Assembly: GCA_949358305.1 (NCBI GenBank)
Contig: OX442316.1
Span: forward strand, 3,224,001 to 3,288,000
Direction of reading: 5' to 3'
Source: Strigamia acuminata
Lineage: Eukaryota; Arthropoda; Chilopoda; Geophilomorpha; Linotaeniidae
Length of the DNA: 64,000 nt
The position numbers and the translations under genes are program-made. Numbering within the stretch: the stretch's first letter is position 1; every line of letters starts with the position of its first letter. Of the stretch, positions 62,366-64,000 are shown piece by piece. The notes beneath the pieces are model-generated. The model saw nothing but the letters and a program-made list of their open reading frames with translations. It was not told the DNA's origin and did no database searches.

Positions 62366-62884
62366 AAGAAAACTAATTGTTGAATGGTGTTTGAAAAAAA
62401 AAATCAAACAGCTTTAAAAAAAAAAAAAATTGAGTTTGTGTATTTAAATTTTTCAAAATGGAGGGTAGTAGATTTTTTTATTGGAAATAAATTGAAAATA
62501 TATTGGAAATATATTGGAAATACATTGGAAATATATTGTGAAATTTTAGAATTACACAATTGAAAATGTTGGTAAAAAGTCACGGAAATGGTCTCTTTCC
62601 GGATTGTAAATATGTTTGGAAAAGACTTATTTTCAATTGTTTGTAAATCTAATTTACAAACTTGTAAAATCCATCTAACTATAAATTTACAATTCTTTAC
62701 AAATGAGTAAATCTGATTTTTTTTCCAGTGTAAATTGTGTTTATTTCGTGTATGGAATACAAAATTCAAAATTCTAGCAATAAATATCAATCTTTTAAGT
62801 TCTTACTTTCAAACTTTCTATATAAAAATGCGCCAAAATACATCATGACGTCAGAAAATGTTACAAAGAACAAAAGCTGGTACA

Positions 62885-63138
62885 ATAAATATTTCGAATT
62901 TATCCACATTTATCGATAAATTTATAAGTTGGCTTCTCGACATTGCGTCCGATTTAGATAAATTTTTTTTAAAATTTTTTTTCAAGGAGTTTTGCTGTTG
63001 TCTCGCTTACAAAATGTGCGTGGATTTCAGCATTTGGAGTCATCAGTTGATGTTTGCGATGTTTCTTAATTTTTATTTTGTCAATCCACACGAAGTGAGT
63101 TATTGTATCATGTGTTTTCCGTTTAATTAGTTGGTGCA
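62885..63138 (+). pseudogene. Orphan-gene fragment downstream of L3
   Basis: Plus-strand relic with LSTFIDKFISWLLDIAS, then FKEFCCCLAYKMCVDFS and VNPHEVSYCIMCFPFN, matching the C-terminal half of the 677-aa protein. An in-frame TAG replaces a Tyr codon and internal sequence is deleted. Confidence 0.75.
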
Positions 63139-64000
63139 ATGCAAAGTGGAGTGTCTCGCACTCCATTGGTCATCCTTGGCCATTGTTTTATATTGTGACG
63201 CTGTTGCTACAGCGCCACCTATCTTGTAATAAAATCATTCTTGTCACCCATCACCAACAATGAAGGTCGCACATTAATTCAATCCAACACCATCACAAAA
63301 CCATCAGCAGAAAACACTACATTGGCGACGAGGATTTGATCATTATGTACCCACGTACGATACAGTAATGTCTACAAACTTTTTTTTGAGTGTTTTTGCG
63401 TGCCTGATGTTGTTCCTTACCACCGCCCGATCCTTGACCGCGTGGTCCCGAATATAGGCCCGAGTGCCTCTCGTGAATTTTTGCTGTTTTATTGCGTTCG
63501 TTTGGCTTCCATATGGCCGCGCCTATTGGATTCATCATCAACCAAATCTACAAAGCAGCAACATCATCCATTTTTGGTGAACTTTGTGTCTTCGTTCGCA
63601 AGTCTCCCTGAGAAATGGATCTGCAAGTAACCGTAACCCAGCTTTACAACCGTTACTTTTTCCAGAATTTATGTGTGCTCAAATTAACCCTTTTTTCGAA
63701 CATGTTCGGACTGTCCACTATTCGGCCCACGCATTAGTCCTAAGGGTACAGTGCGTTTTGTGTGCTTTGTGTATTTTCTTGTGCGTCGACTCCACCATAG
63801 CAGACATAATCGGTTTGTTACAGCCTTTCTGCCAGGAGCACGACTGGTCACGTTCTTGCTGGCCAATTGCAAAATTTTTATTTTGTGTGTTTAAAAGAAA
63901 ATTTGATGCGCACAAAAGTTGTGACGTCCATCTCCAGTGTTGGGCCACAACTGGCTTATCGAGCTCGATCTGCAACCCCGTGGGAGCGGCGGTCCACTCC
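63139..64000 (+). mobile_element. Left end of a fourth LTR retrotransposon (partial)
   Basis: The orphan fragment stops near 63138. An LTR-like stretch of about 180 bp with AATAAA (TTGTAATAAAATC) ends ACTACA at 63321. After 1 nt comes TGGCGACGAGGATTTGAT, a typical gypsy-type primer-binding site. The remaining sequence to 64000 looks like a leader, with only short frames. The exact left border is not defined because the right LTR is outside the window. Confidence 0.55.

Larger units (their letters stand above)
61084..62730. mobile_element. Non-autonomous DNA transposon with CACTGGAAAAAAAA termini
   Basis: Inverted ends CACTGGAAAAAAAA and TTTTTTTTCCAGTG are flanked by TAA (61081-61083 and 62731-62733). 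A 3-bp TWA-type duplication is typical of PIF/Harbinger, but assignment is tentative. Subterminal regions contain repeated TTGGAAATATA-type motifs in inverse orientation at the two ends. No transposase. It holds a tRNA-like sequence, a 21-bp perfect hairpin and a second, nested MITE. Confidence 0.7.

Overview
This is eukaryotic chromosomal DNA, most likely from an arthropod (probably a hexapod). The host genes have short GT-AG introns. One host gene has the DED plus death-domain layout of insect-type FADD, and another resembles CRACR2/EFCAB4. AT-rich host DNA is loaded with Ty3/gypsy retrotransposons and MITEs. No prokaryotic features are present. The species cannot be named from the sequence.

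Layout. (1) 1-5586: the 5' end of a minus-strand CRACR2/EFCAB4-like EF-hand gene. Its second intron holds about 4.1 kb of a perfectly homogeneous 21-bp satellite. (2) 5587-6938: a divergent promoter and a two-exon FADD gene. (3) 6924 to about 27690: three tandem segmental copies of [FADD 3' end / 5' half of an RPA70-like gene / fragments of an orphan gene]. The first copy carries a piggyBac-type MITE. The third is split by a complete 13,000-bp Ty3/gypsy element (element 1). (4) 27702-38132 and 60107-63138: a repeated pair of an intronless orphan gene (677 aa, minus) and an intronless leucine-rich-repeat gene with a BC-box-like N terminus (plus). There are three LRR copies. L1 is split by a giant-hairpin MITE, L2 is intact, and L3 is split by element 3. 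(5) 38133-60102: element 3, a gypsy element carrying a Ulp1/SENP-like cysteine protease ORF where env would sit. Its 5' leader is interrupted by the complete element 2 (39163-52029). (6) 61084-64000: nested MITEs with a tRNA-like sequence, another orphan fragment, and the left end of a fourth LTR element running out of the window.

All three complete LTR elements have 4-bp target duplications (GTGT, AATG, ATAC), equal-length and nearly identical LTRs, and open gag and pol frames, so they look young. Elements 1 and 2 are relatives. Both have a textbook -1 frameshift signal at the gag/pol junction (A AAA AAC, a 6-nt spacer, a strong stem-loop). Both also have a third ORF with a recognisably homologous domain that appears to be made by splicing and does not look like an envelope protein. 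The most novel items are the protease-bearing element 3, the shared spliced ORF3 of elements 1 and 2, the homogeneous satellite, and the tandem truncated RPA70 copies.
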